A stretch of 64,000 nt of DNA from Massilia phosphatilytica (GCF_002968015.1 NZ_PUIP01000003.1:372001-436000); one strand, 5' to 3'. Shown: positions 16,479 through 24,950, numbered from the stretch's first letter. Numbers and translations are program-made. Notes: generated from the sequence alone by a model not told the origin.

Positions 16479-18794
16479 ATGCACGCTACACGCAGACTAT
16501 GGACCTGGCTGGCGATCATCTGCGTACTCTCCTTCGGCACGCTCTTGTTCGTGGGCCGGGAGATCTACCTGAAGGCGCCGCCGATCCCCGGACGAGTCCT
16601 CGACCGACAAGGCCGCGTCATCTGGACGGGCGACCAGATCAGGCGCGGCCAGCAGGCCTGGCTCGCCGCCGGCGGCCAGCAGCTGGGCACCGTGTGGGGC
16701 CACGGCAGCTACGTCGCCCCCGACTGGTCGGCCGACTGGCTGCACCGCGAAGCCGTCGCCCTGCAGGACCGCCTGGCCCTGCGCGACCACGGCCACCCGT
16801 ACGCGCAGCTCGATGCCGCCGCGCGCGGCGCCACCGACGCGCTCGTCAAGGATGCCCTGCGCGCCAACACGTACGACGCCGCCAGCGACACGCTGACCCT
16901 GTCGGCCGACCGTACCGCCGCCATCGCGGCCGTCGCCGGTCACTACGCGGGCCTGTTCGGCACCGATCCCAGACTCGACAAGCTGCGCGAGCAGTACGCG
17001 ATGAGCAGCGGTTCGCTGCCCGACGCGGACGACCGCACGGCCCTCACCGCCTTCTTCTTCTGGTCGTCCTGGTCCGCCGCCACCGACCGCCCGGGCGAAA
17101 CGGGCCTGTCGTACACGAGCAACTGGCCGCACGAACCCCTCGTCGGCAATACCCCGACGGCCGGCGCCGGCATCTGGTCGGTCGCCAGCATCATCGTCAT
17201 GATCGGCGCCATCGCCGGCATGGTGTTCTTCCATTCCGCACAGCCGGAAGAAGCGGATCCAAAGCCGCCCAAGGACGACCCGCTGTTCAAGCTGAAGGCG
17301 ACGCCGTCGATGAAGGCGACGCGCAAGTACTTCGCCGTCGTGGTCGCGCTGATCCTCGCCCAGGTGGGCATGGGCGTGGTCACCGCGCACTATTCCGTCG
17401 AAGGCCACAGCTTCTTCGGCTTCCCGCTCGGCGACACCCTGCCGTTCACCATCAGCCGCACGATCCACACCCAGTTCGCCGTGCTGTGGATCGCCACCGC
17501 GTGGCTCGCGACGGGCCTGTACATCGCACCCGCCATCTCCGGTCATGAGCCGAAGTTCCAGGCGCTCGGCGTCAACGTGCTGTTCTACGCGCTGTTGTTC
17601 ATCGTCGCCGGCTCGACCGCGTGCGGCTGGCTCGGCACGCTGCAGCACCGCGGCGTCGACTTCAGCTTCTGGCTCGGCAACCAGGGCCTCGAATTCACCA
17701 GCATGGGCCGCGTGTGGCAATACCTGCTGTTCGTCGGTCTGCTGTTCTGGGCCTTCCTGCTGGGCCGCGGCCTGTGGCCCGCATTGCGCCGCCCGTCGGA
17801 AAGCCGCGGCCTGATCGCCATGGTGTTCCTCGCGGCCGTGTGCATCGGCGGCTTCTACGCCACGTCGCTGACCTGGGGCCAGCACACGCACTACGCCATG
17901 GTCGAATACTGGAGGTGGTGGCTCGTGCACCTGTGGGTCGAAGGCTTCTTCGAAGTGTTCGCGACCGCCGTCATCGCACTGCTGTTCACCCGCCTGGGCC
18001 TGATCCGCGCGGCCAGCGCCAACGCCGCCATCGTGCTGGAGACCATCGTGTTCCTGTTCGGCGGCATCCTCGGCACCCTGCACCACCTGTATTTCACGGG
18101 CACGCCGACGGCCGTGATCGCGATCGGCGCCATGTTCTCGGCGCTGGAAGTGGTGCCGCTGTCGATGATCGGCATCGAGGCGTACCGCAACTACCAGCGC
18201 ACGAAGGCCGCGCCGTGGGTGGCGAACTACCGCTGGGCGATCCTGTGCTTCATCGCCGTCGGCTTCTGGAACACCGTGGGGGCGGGCCTGCTGGGCTTCT
18301 CGATCAACACCCCGATCGCGCTGTACTACATGCAGGGCCTGAACATGACGGCCGCACACGGCCACGCCGCCCTGTTCGGCGTGTACGGCATGCTGGGCGT
18401 GGGCCTGATGCTGTTCTGCCTGCGCGGCCTGACGGACCGCCTGGCCTGGTCGGACGCCCTCCTCAAGCCCATGTTCTGGCTGCTGAACATCGGCCTCGCG
18501 ATGATGGTGTTCATGGCGCTCGTCCCGGCCGGCATCTACCAGGCCTGGGCCAGCATCTCGAAGGGCATGTGGTTCGCGCGCTCGCCCGCAGTGATCCATT
18601 CCCCGTTCATGGAAAACATGGTGTGGCTGCGCGTGCCGGGCGACGTCGTGTTCGCGCTGGGCACCGTGTTCCTCGCGCTGTTCGTGCTGCGGGCGATGCG
18701 CCGGCCGGGACGTCCCGCCGTGGTCCAGGTCGAGGTCCCCATCGAGATCGCGGGCCGGCCCGCCGCCAAGGCCCGCGTTTCCACCAAGGCCTGA
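16479..18794 (+). CDS. norB: Quinol-dependent nitric oxide reductase (qNOR)
   Basis: This single-subunit enzyme of 771 residues reduces two NO to N2O using quinol. It has an N-terminal membrane anchor (about 10-28) and a long periplasmic domain resembling a fused NorC without a haem c motif (no CXXCH). About a dozen membrane helices with the conserved histidines of the haem-copper superfamily follow (HYSVEGHSFFGFPLGD, SRTIHTQFAVLWIATAW, LGTLHHLYF, AAHGHAALFGVYGMLG). The ATG at 16479 is chosen because it starts the membrane anchor and has GAAGGA about nine bases upstream; the open frame before it is intergenic. It lacks a separate NorC and NorQ/NorD accessory genes, consistent with qNOR. It is likely cotranscribed with nsrR and two further genes. 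Confidence 0.95.
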   Translation: MHATRRLWTWLAIICVLSFGTLLFVGREIYLKAPPIPGRVLDRQGRVIWTGDQIRRGQQAWLAAGGQQLGTVWGHGSYVAPDWSADWLHREAVALQDRLALRDHGHPYAQLDAAARGATDALVKDALRANTYDAASDTLTLSADRTAAIAAVAGHYAGLFGTDPRLDKLREQYAMSSGSLPDADDRTALTAFFFWSSWSAATDRPGETGLSYTSNWPHEPLVGNTPTAGAGIWSVASIIVMIGAIAGMVFFHSAQPEEADPKPPKDDPLFKLKATPSMKATRKYFAVVVALILAQVGMGVVTAHYSVEGHSFFGFPLGDTLPFTISRTIHTQFAVLWIATAWLATGLYIAPAISGHEPKFQALGVNVLFYALLFIVAGSTACGWLGTLQHRGVDFSFWLGNQGLEFTSMGRVWQYLLFVGLLFWAFLLGRGLWPALRRPSESRGLIAMVFLAAVCIGGFYATSLTWGQHTHYAMVEYWRWWLVHLWVEGFFEVFATAVIALLFTRLGLIRAASANAAIVLETIVFLFGGILGTLHHLYFTGTPTAVIAIGAMFSALEVVPLSMIGIEAYRNYQRTKAAPWVANYRWAILCFIAVGFWNTVGAGLLGFSINTPIALYYMQGLNMTAAHGHAALFGVYGMLGVGLMLFCLRGLTDRLAWSDALLKPMFWLLNIGLAMMVFMALVPAGIYQAWASISKGMWFARSPAVIHSPFMENMVWLRVPGDVVFALGTVFLALFVLRAMRRPGRPAVVQVEVPIEIAGRPAAKARVSTKA

Positions 18795-18817
18795 TGGTGC
18801 GGGCGCCGGAGCGAATC

Positions 18818-19222
18818 ATGCGTCTCACCGAACATACCGACTACGCCCTGCGCGTGCTGATGTACCTGGGCGCCAACGGGGGCCGCCTCGCCACCACGGG
18901 CGAAGTGGCGGCCCTGCACGGGATCTCGCATCATCACCTGACGAAGATCGTCAACGCGCTGGGACACGCGGGCTTCATCGAGACCGTGCGGGGCCGCTGC
19001 GGCGGCATCCGCCTCGCCCGCGCGCCCGCGGACATCCGGGTGGGCGACGTCGTGCGCCACACGGAGCCCGATTTCCACCTCGTCGCCTGCCTGGACGGCC
19101 GCGCCCGCGCGTGTCCGCTGGCGCCGGCGTGCGTGCTGAAAGGGGCGCTGTGCCGCGCGACGGCGTGCTTTCTCGAGTCATTGGACGGCATCGCGCTGTC
19201 CAGCCTCATCGCACCATCATGA
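18818..19222 (+). CDS. nsrR: Rrf2-family NO-sensing repressor NsrR
   Basis: This 134-residue regulator has an N-terminal winged helix typical of Rrf2 proteins (MRLTEHTDYALRVLMYLG; recognition region EVAALHGISHHHLTKIVNAL). Three cysteines, C91, C99 and C105, are placed as in NsrR for binding an iron-sulphur cluster that reacts with NO. It would repress norB and nnrS until NO destroys the cluster. The ATG at 18818 has CGGAGC at a good distance; an ATG at 18794 overlapping the norB stop is possible but lacks homology. It ends in an ATGA overlap with the DUF2249 gene, so norB-nsrR-DUF2249-membrane protein form one unit and nsrR is probably autoregulated. Confidence 0.9.
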   Translation: MRLTEHTDYALRVLMYLGANGGRLATTGEVAALHGISHHHLTKIVNALGHAGFIETVRGRCGGIRLARAPADIRVGDVVRHTEPDFHLVACLDGRARACPLAPACVLKGALCRATACFLESLDGIALSSLIAPS

Positions 19223-19434
19223 ACGTTCTTCTCGACCTGCGGGCCCTGCCCGCCCCCGAACCCATGGAGCGCGTGCTGGCCGCGCTCGATTCCCTCCCCG
19301 ACGGCGCGCGGCTGCGCGTGCTGCTGGCGCGCGAACCGCATCCGCTGTACGGCATCCTCGCGCGCACCGGCTACCGCTGGCAGTCCGAGTGGCAGGACGA
19401 CGGCTGCCTCGTGACCATCACGCGGAATGCCTGA
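19219..19434 (+). CDS. Small DUF2249-type protein
   Basis: This 71-residue protein begins MNVLLDLRALPAPEPMERV and carries the pattern of DUF2249 domains: a short beta-strand with DLR, a helix, a central RVLLAREPHPLYGIL with the conserved acidic/His-Pro element, then W and an acidic D-D pair before a final strand. Such small domains often occur beside nitrogen-oxide and haem genes in betaproteobacteria; their function is unknown. The start overlaps the nsrR stop (ATGA), and its own TGA overlaps the next start (TGATG), so it sits firmly inside the nor operon. There are no cysteines to suggest metal binding, apart from one near the C-terminus. Confidence 0.75.
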   Translation: MNVLLDLRALPAPEPMERVLAALDSLPDGARLRVLLAREPHPLYGILARTGYRWQSEWQDDGCLVTITRNA

Positions 19435-20690
19435 TGCGGCGTGCCCTCGACTATTCCCGCCTCCCGCCGCCCGGCGTGCCGCTCGCGTTCCTGCTCGCGG
19501 CGCCGTGGTTCGGGGTGGCGGCGGGCGGCGTCGTCGCGTGGCATGGCGCGGCCGTGTTCGTGTCGCGCTGGAATGCGCCGGCGCTGGCCGCCGTCCACCT
19601 CGTCACGCTGGGATTCCTGACAATGACGATGGCGGGCTCGCTGCTGCAGATGGTGCCCGCCGTGGCCGGCCTGCCGCTGCGCGGGACGTCCCGCTTCGCT
19701 GTCTGGGGCTGCCCGCTGCTGGGTGCCGGCGCGGCCCTGCTCGCGGCCGCGTTCCTGTCCGGGCATGCCCTGCTGTTCGCGCTGGCGGGCAGCGTCCTGC
19801 TGGCGGCGTTCGGTGCGCTGCTGGCCTGCCTGCTGCCCTCGCTATGGCAACGGGCCCGTGCCGCGGCGGCCACCGCCCACATCGCCGGCGGCATGCGCGC
19901 GGCCGTCGCGGCGCTGCTGGCGTGCGTCGTCGCAGGTCTGCTCCTTGCAAGCTGGCTCGCGGGCGGCCCGGCCGTCCCCGTGCTGCAGCTGGTCGACACC
20001 CACGCGGCGCTCGGCCTGGCCGGCTGGGTGGTGCCCCTCGTGATGGCCGCGTCGTTCCAGGTGATCCCGATGTTCCAGGCAACCGACCCATTTCCGCCGC
20101 TCGCCGCGCGCGTGCTGGTGCCGCTCGTGCTGCTCGCGCTGGCCGGATGGATCGCGGGCCGCTGGCTGGACGCGCCGTGGCGCACCGTGCCCGCGCTGGC
20201 CGGCGCCGCGCTCGTCACTGCCTATGCCGGCCTGGCCGCGACCCTGCTGCTGCGGCGGAAACGTTCGCGCACGGCGGCCGGCACGCAGTACTGGCTGCTG
20301 TCGCTCGTGGCGCTGGCGGGCGCCGCGTGGCTGTTCGCCTGGCCGGGTGGCGCATCGGACGCCCTCGTCGGCGTCTGCTTCCTCATGGGCTGCGCGATGT
20401 CCGTCGTGAACGGCATGCTGTACCGGATCGTGCCGTTCCTCGTGTGGCACCAAGTGCGCGCCGGCCTGCCGCCGGACGTGGCGGCGCCGAAATTCGCGGA
20501 GCTCATCGCCCCTGGCCGCCTGCGCACGCAATGCCGTTGGCACGCGGCGGCCGTCGCGCTGGCGCTCGGCGCGTGCGTGGTGCCGTCGCTGGCGTCAGGC
20601 GCGGGCCTGTTGCTGGCCCTCTCCTGCCTGCGGCTGGCCCTCGACCTGGCCGCGCCCGTCGTGCGGCACCGCCACCGCCTGACGCGCTGA
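19434..20690 (+). CDS. Polytopic membrane protein, NnrS-like, end of the nor operon
   Basis: This 418-residue protein is largely hydrophobic, with about 12 predicted membrane segments. Conserved-looking histidines occur inside helices: AVHLVTLGFLTMTMAG, VDTHAALGLAGWVVPL, FLVWHQV. The segment MAASFQVIPMFQATDPFP resembles the GGRVIPMFTRN element of NnrS. I therefore place it near the NnrS/haem-copper-like membrane proteins, though not as a clear member. It may bind haem or copper, or help NO-reductase function; no direct evidence. The ATG at 19434 is locked by a TGATG overlap. Its last 96 bp are overlapped by the convergent PEP-CTERM gene, which is unusual for two apparently real genes. Confidence 0.75.
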   Translation: MRRALDYSRLPPPGVPLAFLLAAPWFGVAAGGVVAWHGAAVFVSRWNAPALAAVHLVTLGFLTMTMAGSLLQMVPAVAGLPLRGTSRFAVWGCPLLGAGAALLAAAFLSGHALLFALAGSVLLAAFGALLACLLPSLWQRARAAAATAHIAGGMRAAVAALLACVVAGLLLASWLAGGPAVPVLQLVDTHAALGLAGWVVPLVMAASFQVIPMFQATDPFPPLAARVLVPLVLLALAGWIAGRWLDAPWRTVPALAGAALVTAYAGLAATLLLRRKRSRTAAGTQYWLLSLVALAGAAWLFAWPGGASDALVGVCFLMGCAMSVVNGMLYRIVPFLVWHQVRAGLPPDVAAPKFAELIAPGRLRTQCRWHAAAVALALGACVVPSLASGAGLLLALSCLRLALDLAAPVVRHRHRLTR

Positions 20691-21347
20691 CCGGCGGGCC
20701 CGGCCCAGCATGCCGAGGCCCAGCGCGAACAGCATCGCCATGCCGGGTTCCGGCACCTCGCCGGCCGGCGGCGCCTGCAGGACGAAGGACAGGTTGTCCG
20801 CATAGCCATCGTTGTCGCCCGAGACGAGGCGCTCCATCGACAGCCAGAACGACAGCTTGCGGGTGCCGGACGGCAGGAAGCCATCGGTCTCGCGGTACAT
20901 CAGGCCGGTCTGGTTGTTGCGGTCTTGCGGCGTCACTGGTCCGAGCACCGAGTTCCCGATCTCGTTATCGGAGTCGTCGAGGAACTGCACGTAGAACAGG
21001 GCGTTGTCGCCCTGGTCTTGCCAGCCGCCCAGCCAGCCGGTCAGTGCGTACGACGTGGCGCGGGTCGTCGACTGTCCGAAGTCCAGCGTCTGGTAGCCGA
21101 CGGCATACTGGCCGAAGCCGGCGAACATCTTGCTGCCACGCTCCAGCGGTCCCGGTTGCGTGGGCAGCACCCAGCTGCTGCCGTAGTCCACGGCCTGGAA
21201 CAGGTTGTAGCCGGCATAGCCGGTCCAGCCGGCGGTGCCGGCTTCGGCATCGCCGTTGACGACGAGGTTGCTGCCGTAGACGACGGCGGCGTGGCTGTTG
21301 CATGCCGCCGCGAGCAGCGCGGCGGCAATGAGGAATCGAACGTGCAT
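20595..21347 (-). CDS. PEP-CTERM sorting-domain protein
   Basis: This exported protein of 250 residues has a signal peptide (residues 1-20, cut after SHA), a beta-rich body opening NLVVNGDAEAGTAGW (typical of secreted choice-of-anchor proteins), and a PEP-CTERM anchor: VPEPGMAMLFALGLGMLG followed by RARR. Such proteins are processed by an exosortase, which is not in this window. After the arginine cluster, where these proteins normally end within a few residues, the frame continues about 30 residues. That tail is Gln/Gly-rich and entirely overlaps the convergent membrane-protein gene. The ATG at 21347 has AGGAG upstream. It follows the phospholipase gene by 13 bp and is probably cotranscribed with it. 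Confidence 0.8.
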   Translation of the reverse strand: MHVRFLIAAALLAAACNSHAAVVYGSNLVVNGDAEAGTAGWTGYAGYNLFQAVDYGSSWVLPTQPGPLERGSKMFAGFGQYAVGYQTLDFGQSTTRATSYALTGWLGGWQDQGDNALFYVQFLDDSDNEIGNSVLGPVTPQDRNNQTGLMYRETDGFLPSGTRKLSFWLSMERLVSGDNDGYADNLSFVLQAPPAGEVPEPGMAMLFALGLGMLGRARRSARQAVAVPHDGRGQVEGQPQAGEGQQQARA

Positions 21348-21360
21348 GGAAGTCTCCTGG

Positions 21361-23532
21361 TCAAACGATACGGTACTGGTCGAGCTGGGCCGGGCCCCGC
21401 ATCGCGGGGTCGCTGATCGACGGCAGCCCGTTTTCCAGGTGCCCGGCGAAACGCCGCAGCCAGCCGGGCATGCCGTTGACGCGCACGCTGAAGTCATACC
21501 AGTTGGCGGTCTGCGCCAGCGACAGGCGCAGGGTGCTGCGCGAGCGTGCCGGCACCCGCGCGTCCGGCACACGGATCGTCGTGTACTTGTTGGCGGTCAG
21601 CTGGAAGATGCATGGCTGGCCACCGTTGTTCACGAAGTCGACGACCAGTTCTCCGGCCCGGCGGTCGGCGCGCACGATCAGCTCCGGCAAGGCGGCGTCG
21701 GCGGCGCGGCGCACGTCGCCCGCGACGTGGCGGTGGAAGCCGTTGGGCCCCAGCAGCCACAGGTCGTACGCCGCCGCCGTCATCCAGCGTCCCGTCAACT
21801 GCTTGCCCGCTTCGACGGTGTAGCGGCGCGGGATCTGGTCCAGCGCGAGGCGGTCGTACACGTGGAATACGGCACCCGCTTCACCCGCGTTCTCGAACGT
21901 GAGGTCGACCAGGCCGCCGGTCGGGGACACTTGCGCCTGCACCTGCAGTTCGTACGGCAGCGCACGGGCTGGCCGCACGCCGGCCGCCTGCACGGGGGCC
22001 GACAGGGCCGTCGGGATGGCCGGGACCTTGGTGCTGCCCAGGCTCAGCGCCAGCGCGCGCCGCGCGGCCGTGTCGGGCAAGGCGACCGCGCTGTCGTTCG
22101 GGTTCACGAAGTCGAAGCACGACAGCAGGTTGCCGCTCACCGCGCGCCGCCATGGGCTGATGAGGGGCTCGTGCACGCCGAAACGGGCCTCGATGAAGCG
22201 GACGATCGACGAGTGGTCGAACACCTGCGAATTCACCCAGCCGCCCTTGGTCCACGGCGAGATCACGTACAGCGGCACACGCGGGCCGAGGCCGTAGGGA
22301 CGGTGCAAGGTGCGCGCATCCGCGCCATTGAGGATGTGGTGATACTCGCCGGTCGTGTCGACCGTCGATGCGCCCGCGAACCGGGCCTGCGCCGGATCGG
22401 CACTGTACGTGGTGTACGACGGGACCGCCGGGGGCGGCATGTGGTCGAAGAAACCGTCGTTCTCGTCGAAGTTGATGATGAAGACCGTCTTGCTCCAGCT
22501 CTCCGGATTGGCCGTCAGCGCATCAAGGACGCGCGCGATGTAGTCGGCGCCCGAGGCGGGACTGGAGGGCCCCGGGTGCTCGGACCCTTCCGCGGTGGCG
22601 ACGACCCAGCTCACCTGCGGCAGCCGGTTGGCCAGCACGTCCGCCTTGAGCAGGTCGAGATCGCGCGTGCTGACGCCGCGGCTGCGCAGCGATGTCGAAA
22701 AGCCGGGACGCTGGTACCAGGCGTCGCGGAACGAACGGAAGCCGGCCAGCGAATTGTCGGTGAAGTTATCGGCCATGTTCTGGTAGACCTGCCAGCTGAT
22801 GCCGGCGGCTTCCAGGCGCTCCGGATACGTGGTCCACCGGTAATCGGTGTTCGGGTCCGGATTGAAGTCGTCGTGGCTGTTGTCGGTCGACGGGCCGCCG
22901 GCGGCGCCCAATGGGTCGTTGTGGCCGGAAAACAGGAACAGCCGGTTGGTGTTGGTGCCGGTCTGCGTCGCGCAATGGTAGTGGTCGCAGATCGTGAAGG
23001 CACGGGCGAGCGCGAACTGGAACGGCACGTCGGCCTCGGCGTAATAGCCCAGCGCATGGTTCTGCTTGACCGTGCACCAGTCGTTCATGCGGCCGTGGTC
23101 CCACGCCAGTTGCGCATCCAGCCACGCGTGCGGCGTACCGGCCACGCGCATCACCGGGAAGTCCTGCACGGTATTCAGCCGGAACGGCGCGATGGCGCGG
23201 CTCTGCGGCCAGTCGGGCCGGCCCGGCACCGGTGCGCCGCCGACCGTCCGCTGCACGAACACCGTCTTGCGGTTGAAGAGATTCTGGCGGTCCATCACGG
23301 GGATCGGGAACGGATCCGCAAAGCCGCGCACGCCTTCCAGCGTGCCGAAGTAATGGTCGAAGCTGCGGTTCTCCTGCGTCAGCACGACGATGTGCTCGAC
23401 ATCCTGCAGGCTGCGGGTGCGCTGGTTGGCCGGCAAGGCCAGCGCCCGCTGGATGGCGGGCGGGAAGGACGCGAGGACGGCACTGGCGCCGCCGGCCTGG
23501 GCCAGCGTGCGGAGGAATCCGCGGCGGCTCAT
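21361..23532 (-). CDS. Phosphocholine-specific phospholipase C, Tat-exported
   Basis: This secreted phosphoesterase of 723 residues should cleave phospholipids such as phosphatidylcholine. The N-terminus MSRRGFLRTLAQAGG is a twin-arginine signal. The alkaline-phosphatase-like phosphoesterase domain starts EHIVVLTQENRSFDHYFG, with further metal-site regions in SGHNDPLG, FIINFDENDGFFDHM and PLYVISPWTKGG. The C-terminal 200 residues contain two beta-rich repeats typical of the PLC C-terminal domains. Length and layout fit the phosphocholine-specific phospholipase C family. It may help scavenge phosphate or attack host or environmental lipids. The next gene downstream encodes a PEP-CTERM protein; there is no obvious link to the nor genes on the other strand. 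Confidence 0.92.
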   Translation of the reverse strand: MSRRGFLRTLAQAGGASAVLASFPPAIQRALALPANQRTRSLQDVEHIVVLTQENRSFDHYFGTLEGVRGFADPFPIPVMDRQNLFNRKTVFVQRTVGGAPVPGRPDWPQSRAIAPFRLNTVQDFPVMRVAGTPHAWLDAQLAWDHGRMNDWCTVKQNHALGYYAEADVPFQFALARAFTICDHYHCATQTGTNTNRLFLFSGHNDPLGAAGGPSTDNSHDDFNPDPNTDYRWTTYPERLEAAGISWQVYQNMADNFTDNSLAGFRSFRDAWYQRPGFSTSLRSRGVSTRDLDLLKADVLANRLPQVSWVVATAEGSEHPGPSSPASGADYIARVLDALTANPESWSKTVFIINFDENDGFFDHMPPPAVPSYTTYSADPAQARFAGASTVDTTGEYHHILNGADARTLHRPYGLGPRVPLYVISPWTKGGWVNSQVFDHSSIVRFIEARFGVHEPLISPWRRAVSGNLLSCFDFVNPNDSAVALPDTAARRALALSLGSTKVPAIPTALSAPVQAAGVRPARALPYELQVQAQVSPTGGLVDLTFENAGEAGAVFHVYDRLALDQIPRRYTVEAGKQLTGRWMTAAAYDLWLLGPNGFHRHVAGDVRRAADAALPELIVRADRRAGELVVDFVNNGGQPCIFQLTANKYTTIRVPDARVPARSRSTLRLSLAQTANWYDFSVRVNGMPGWLRRFAGHLENGLPSISDPAMRGPAQLDQYRIV

Positions 23533-23584
23533 GCGCGCACCATCTGGCGTGGCATCGCGAGATCAACTGTATGCATTCGATTCA

Positions 23585-23617
23585 CCTAGGTCGAGTTCCG
23601 GGGAAACTCAGCTTAGG
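23585..23617. terminator. Imperfect inverted repeat between phospholipase and FNR-family genes
   Basis: A 33-bp imperfect stem (outer CCTAGG/CTTAGG, inner GAGTT/AACTC) lies about 50 bp past the stop of the FNR-family gene and about 50 bp before the phospholipase start. It may terminate the regulator transcript, but no T-run follows. Confidence 0.3.
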
Positions 23618-23663
23618 GGCCGACGATGAAATGTTGATGACAAATTAACTTTTCGCGCGCGGC

Positions 23664-24335
23664 TCAACCTTCGTACGCGCGCAGTCCGTCCGCGTCGAGG
23701 ATCGCGATGTCGCGGCCGTCCACGCGCACGAGGTCGCGCCGCGTGAGATCGTTCAGCACGCGCGAAAAATACTCGGGCGTGATGTTCAGGCGCGACGCGA
23801 CGAGGCGCTTGCTGACGGACAGCCGCACCGTCGCGCCGGATGCGGGCGCATCCTTCAGCAGGTAGCCGACGACGCGCTGGCCGCCCGTGTGCAGCGTGTA
23901 CGCCTCCACGTCTGCCACGAGGCCGTGGAGGCGCCGGCTCATCCCCGCCAGCATGCGGCGCGCGAACGCCGGACTCTGTTCCAGCTCGGCGAAGATGGCC
24001 TCCTTGGCCACGTGCAGCAGCAGGCAGTCTTCCAGCGCCGTCGCCGTCACGAAGTACGGCTTGTCCATGAACATGACGGCTTCGCCGAACGTCTTGCCGG
24101 CACCGAGGATCTCGATGACCTTTTCCTGGCCCTGCGGCGAGATGAACGCCAGCTTGACCTGGCCGTACAGGATCGAGTGGAAACCCAGGCACGGGTCGCC
24201 CCGCGCGACGATCGTGCGGCCACGGTCGACGTGCAGCTCGGTGGCGGCCGCGCCGACGGCGCGCAGTTCGTCCTCGCCGAGGTCGGAGAACAGCGGCAGG
24301 CGGCGCAGGAAGGTGCAGGGATCGATGGTGGCCAC
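23664..24335 (-). CDS. Crp/Fnr-family regulator of the DNR type
   Basis: This 223-residue transcription factor has a cyclic-nucleotide-like effector domain (about 10-130; GQVKLAFISPQGQEKVIEIL) and a C-terminal winged helix whose recognition segment is SRLNITPEYFSRVLNDL. It has no N-terminal cysteine cluster, so it is not a classical oxygen-sensing FNR. Together with the setting it resembles DNR/NNR proteins that sense NO through haem, but the ligand is inferred. It is the best in-window candidate to bind the CTTNAACCNGTTCAAG boxes before ubiU, nrdJ and the HMA-like gene. It is divergent from the 24493 gene, and a NarL-like site lies in the shared intergenic region about 60 bp upstream of its start. 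Confidence 0.88.
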   Translation of the reverse strand: MATIDPCTFLRRLPLFSDLGEDELRAVGAAATELHVDRGRTIVARGDPCLGFHSILYGQVKLAFISPQGQEKVIEILGAGKTFGEAVMFMDKPYFVTATALEDCLLLHVAKEAIFAELEQSPAFARRMLAGMSRRLHGLVADVEAYTLHTGGQRVVGYLLKDAPASGATVRLSVSKRLVASRLNITPEYFSRVLNDLTRRDLVRVDGRDIAILDADGLRAYEG

Positions 24336-24394
24336 GGTCGCGCGGAAAATAGTCGGGATACCGCCATTCTCGCGCGTGCCGGCCGTGCGGGGGA

Positions 24395-24462
24395 TAGTCC
24401 GGAATGACTAGGCGGCGTCCTCCTTCGTGCCGACTTACGTGCGCGCGAAAGGCACCTAGAAT
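24395..24462 (+). promoter_or_regulatory. Candidate NarL-dependent promoter of the 24493-ubiUVT unit
   Basis: A 7-2-7 element, TAGTCCG-GA-ATGACTA (24395-24410), is followed by a conserved block (GTCCTCC, then TGCCGACT) and a -10 hexamer TAGAAT at 24457-24462. The spacing from motif centre to -10 is the same as in the moaA promoter, and the first 41 bases agree at 31 positions by hand alignment. No good -35 is present, as expected for an activated promoter. Confidence 0.55.
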
Positions 24463-24492
24463 CGGACCATCCTCCCCATTCACGGACGTCCC

Positions 24493-24885
24493 ATGCAGCT
24501 CTCGAATTTTTCCGATTTCCTCGCCGCCGCGCGCTCCCAGCCCGAGGCGCAGCGCCTGCTGTTCGTGTTCGCCGTGGCCGAACTGCCGCAGGCGCACACG
24601 CCGGGCCAGGCGCGCCGCTTCGAGGAAGGCCGCGGCGGCGCGCTGTCGCCCGTGATGTGCGTCGACAAGGACCTCGACGAGCTCGCGGACTTTACTGCGC
24701 TGGCGGACGAATCGCGCGCGACAGGCCAGCCGTGGGACATGGTGTTCGTCGCCGCGCTGGCCGGCGCACAGCAACCGGCCGGCATCGACCGCGGCCTCAA
24801 GATGATGATCGACGCCGTGCACCGCGGCGCGATCGAACGCTTCCTCGCGTTCGACCCGGACGGACACGCCGTGCGATTTTCTTGA
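24493..24885 (+). CDS. Small conserved protein preceding ubiUVT
   Basis: This 130-residue soluble protein opens MQLSNFSDFLAAARSQPEAQ and has the conserved-looking stretches RLLFVFAVAELP, GGALSPVMCVDKDLDEL, WDMVFVAALAG and FLAFDPDGHAVRF. From memory it resembles a Burkholderiales family that databases often name ribonucleotide reductase subunit alpha. It has no similarity to the catalytic subunit, and the name probably reflects neighbourhood. Here it does lie in a cluster that ends with nrdJ. Its stop codon is embedded in the FNR-type box of the ubiU promoter. The upstream promoter carries the NarL-like motif. The function is unknown. Confidence 0.75.
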   Translation: MQLSNFSDFLAAARSQPEAQRLLFVFAVAELPQAHTPGQARRFEEGRGGALSPVMCVDKDLDELADFTALADESRATGQPWDMVFVAALAGAQQPAGIDRGLKMMIDAVHRGAIERFLAFDPDGHAVRFS

Positions 24886-24923
24886 ACCCGTTCAAGGCGG
24901 CGCAGGCGGCGCGTGACTATGCT
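24881..24923 (+). promoter_or_regulatory. FNR/DNR-type promoter of ubiUVT
   Basis: The box CTTGAACCCGTTCAAG (24881-24896) has perfect 6-bp arms. A -10-like TATGCT lies at 24918-24923, placing the box near -41.5, the class II position. The same box-to-hexamer distance (21 bases) recurs before nrdJ and the HMA-like gene. Confidence 0.6.
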
Positions 24924-24950
24924 TCCTGCGTTACCGTTCACGCGCCCGCC

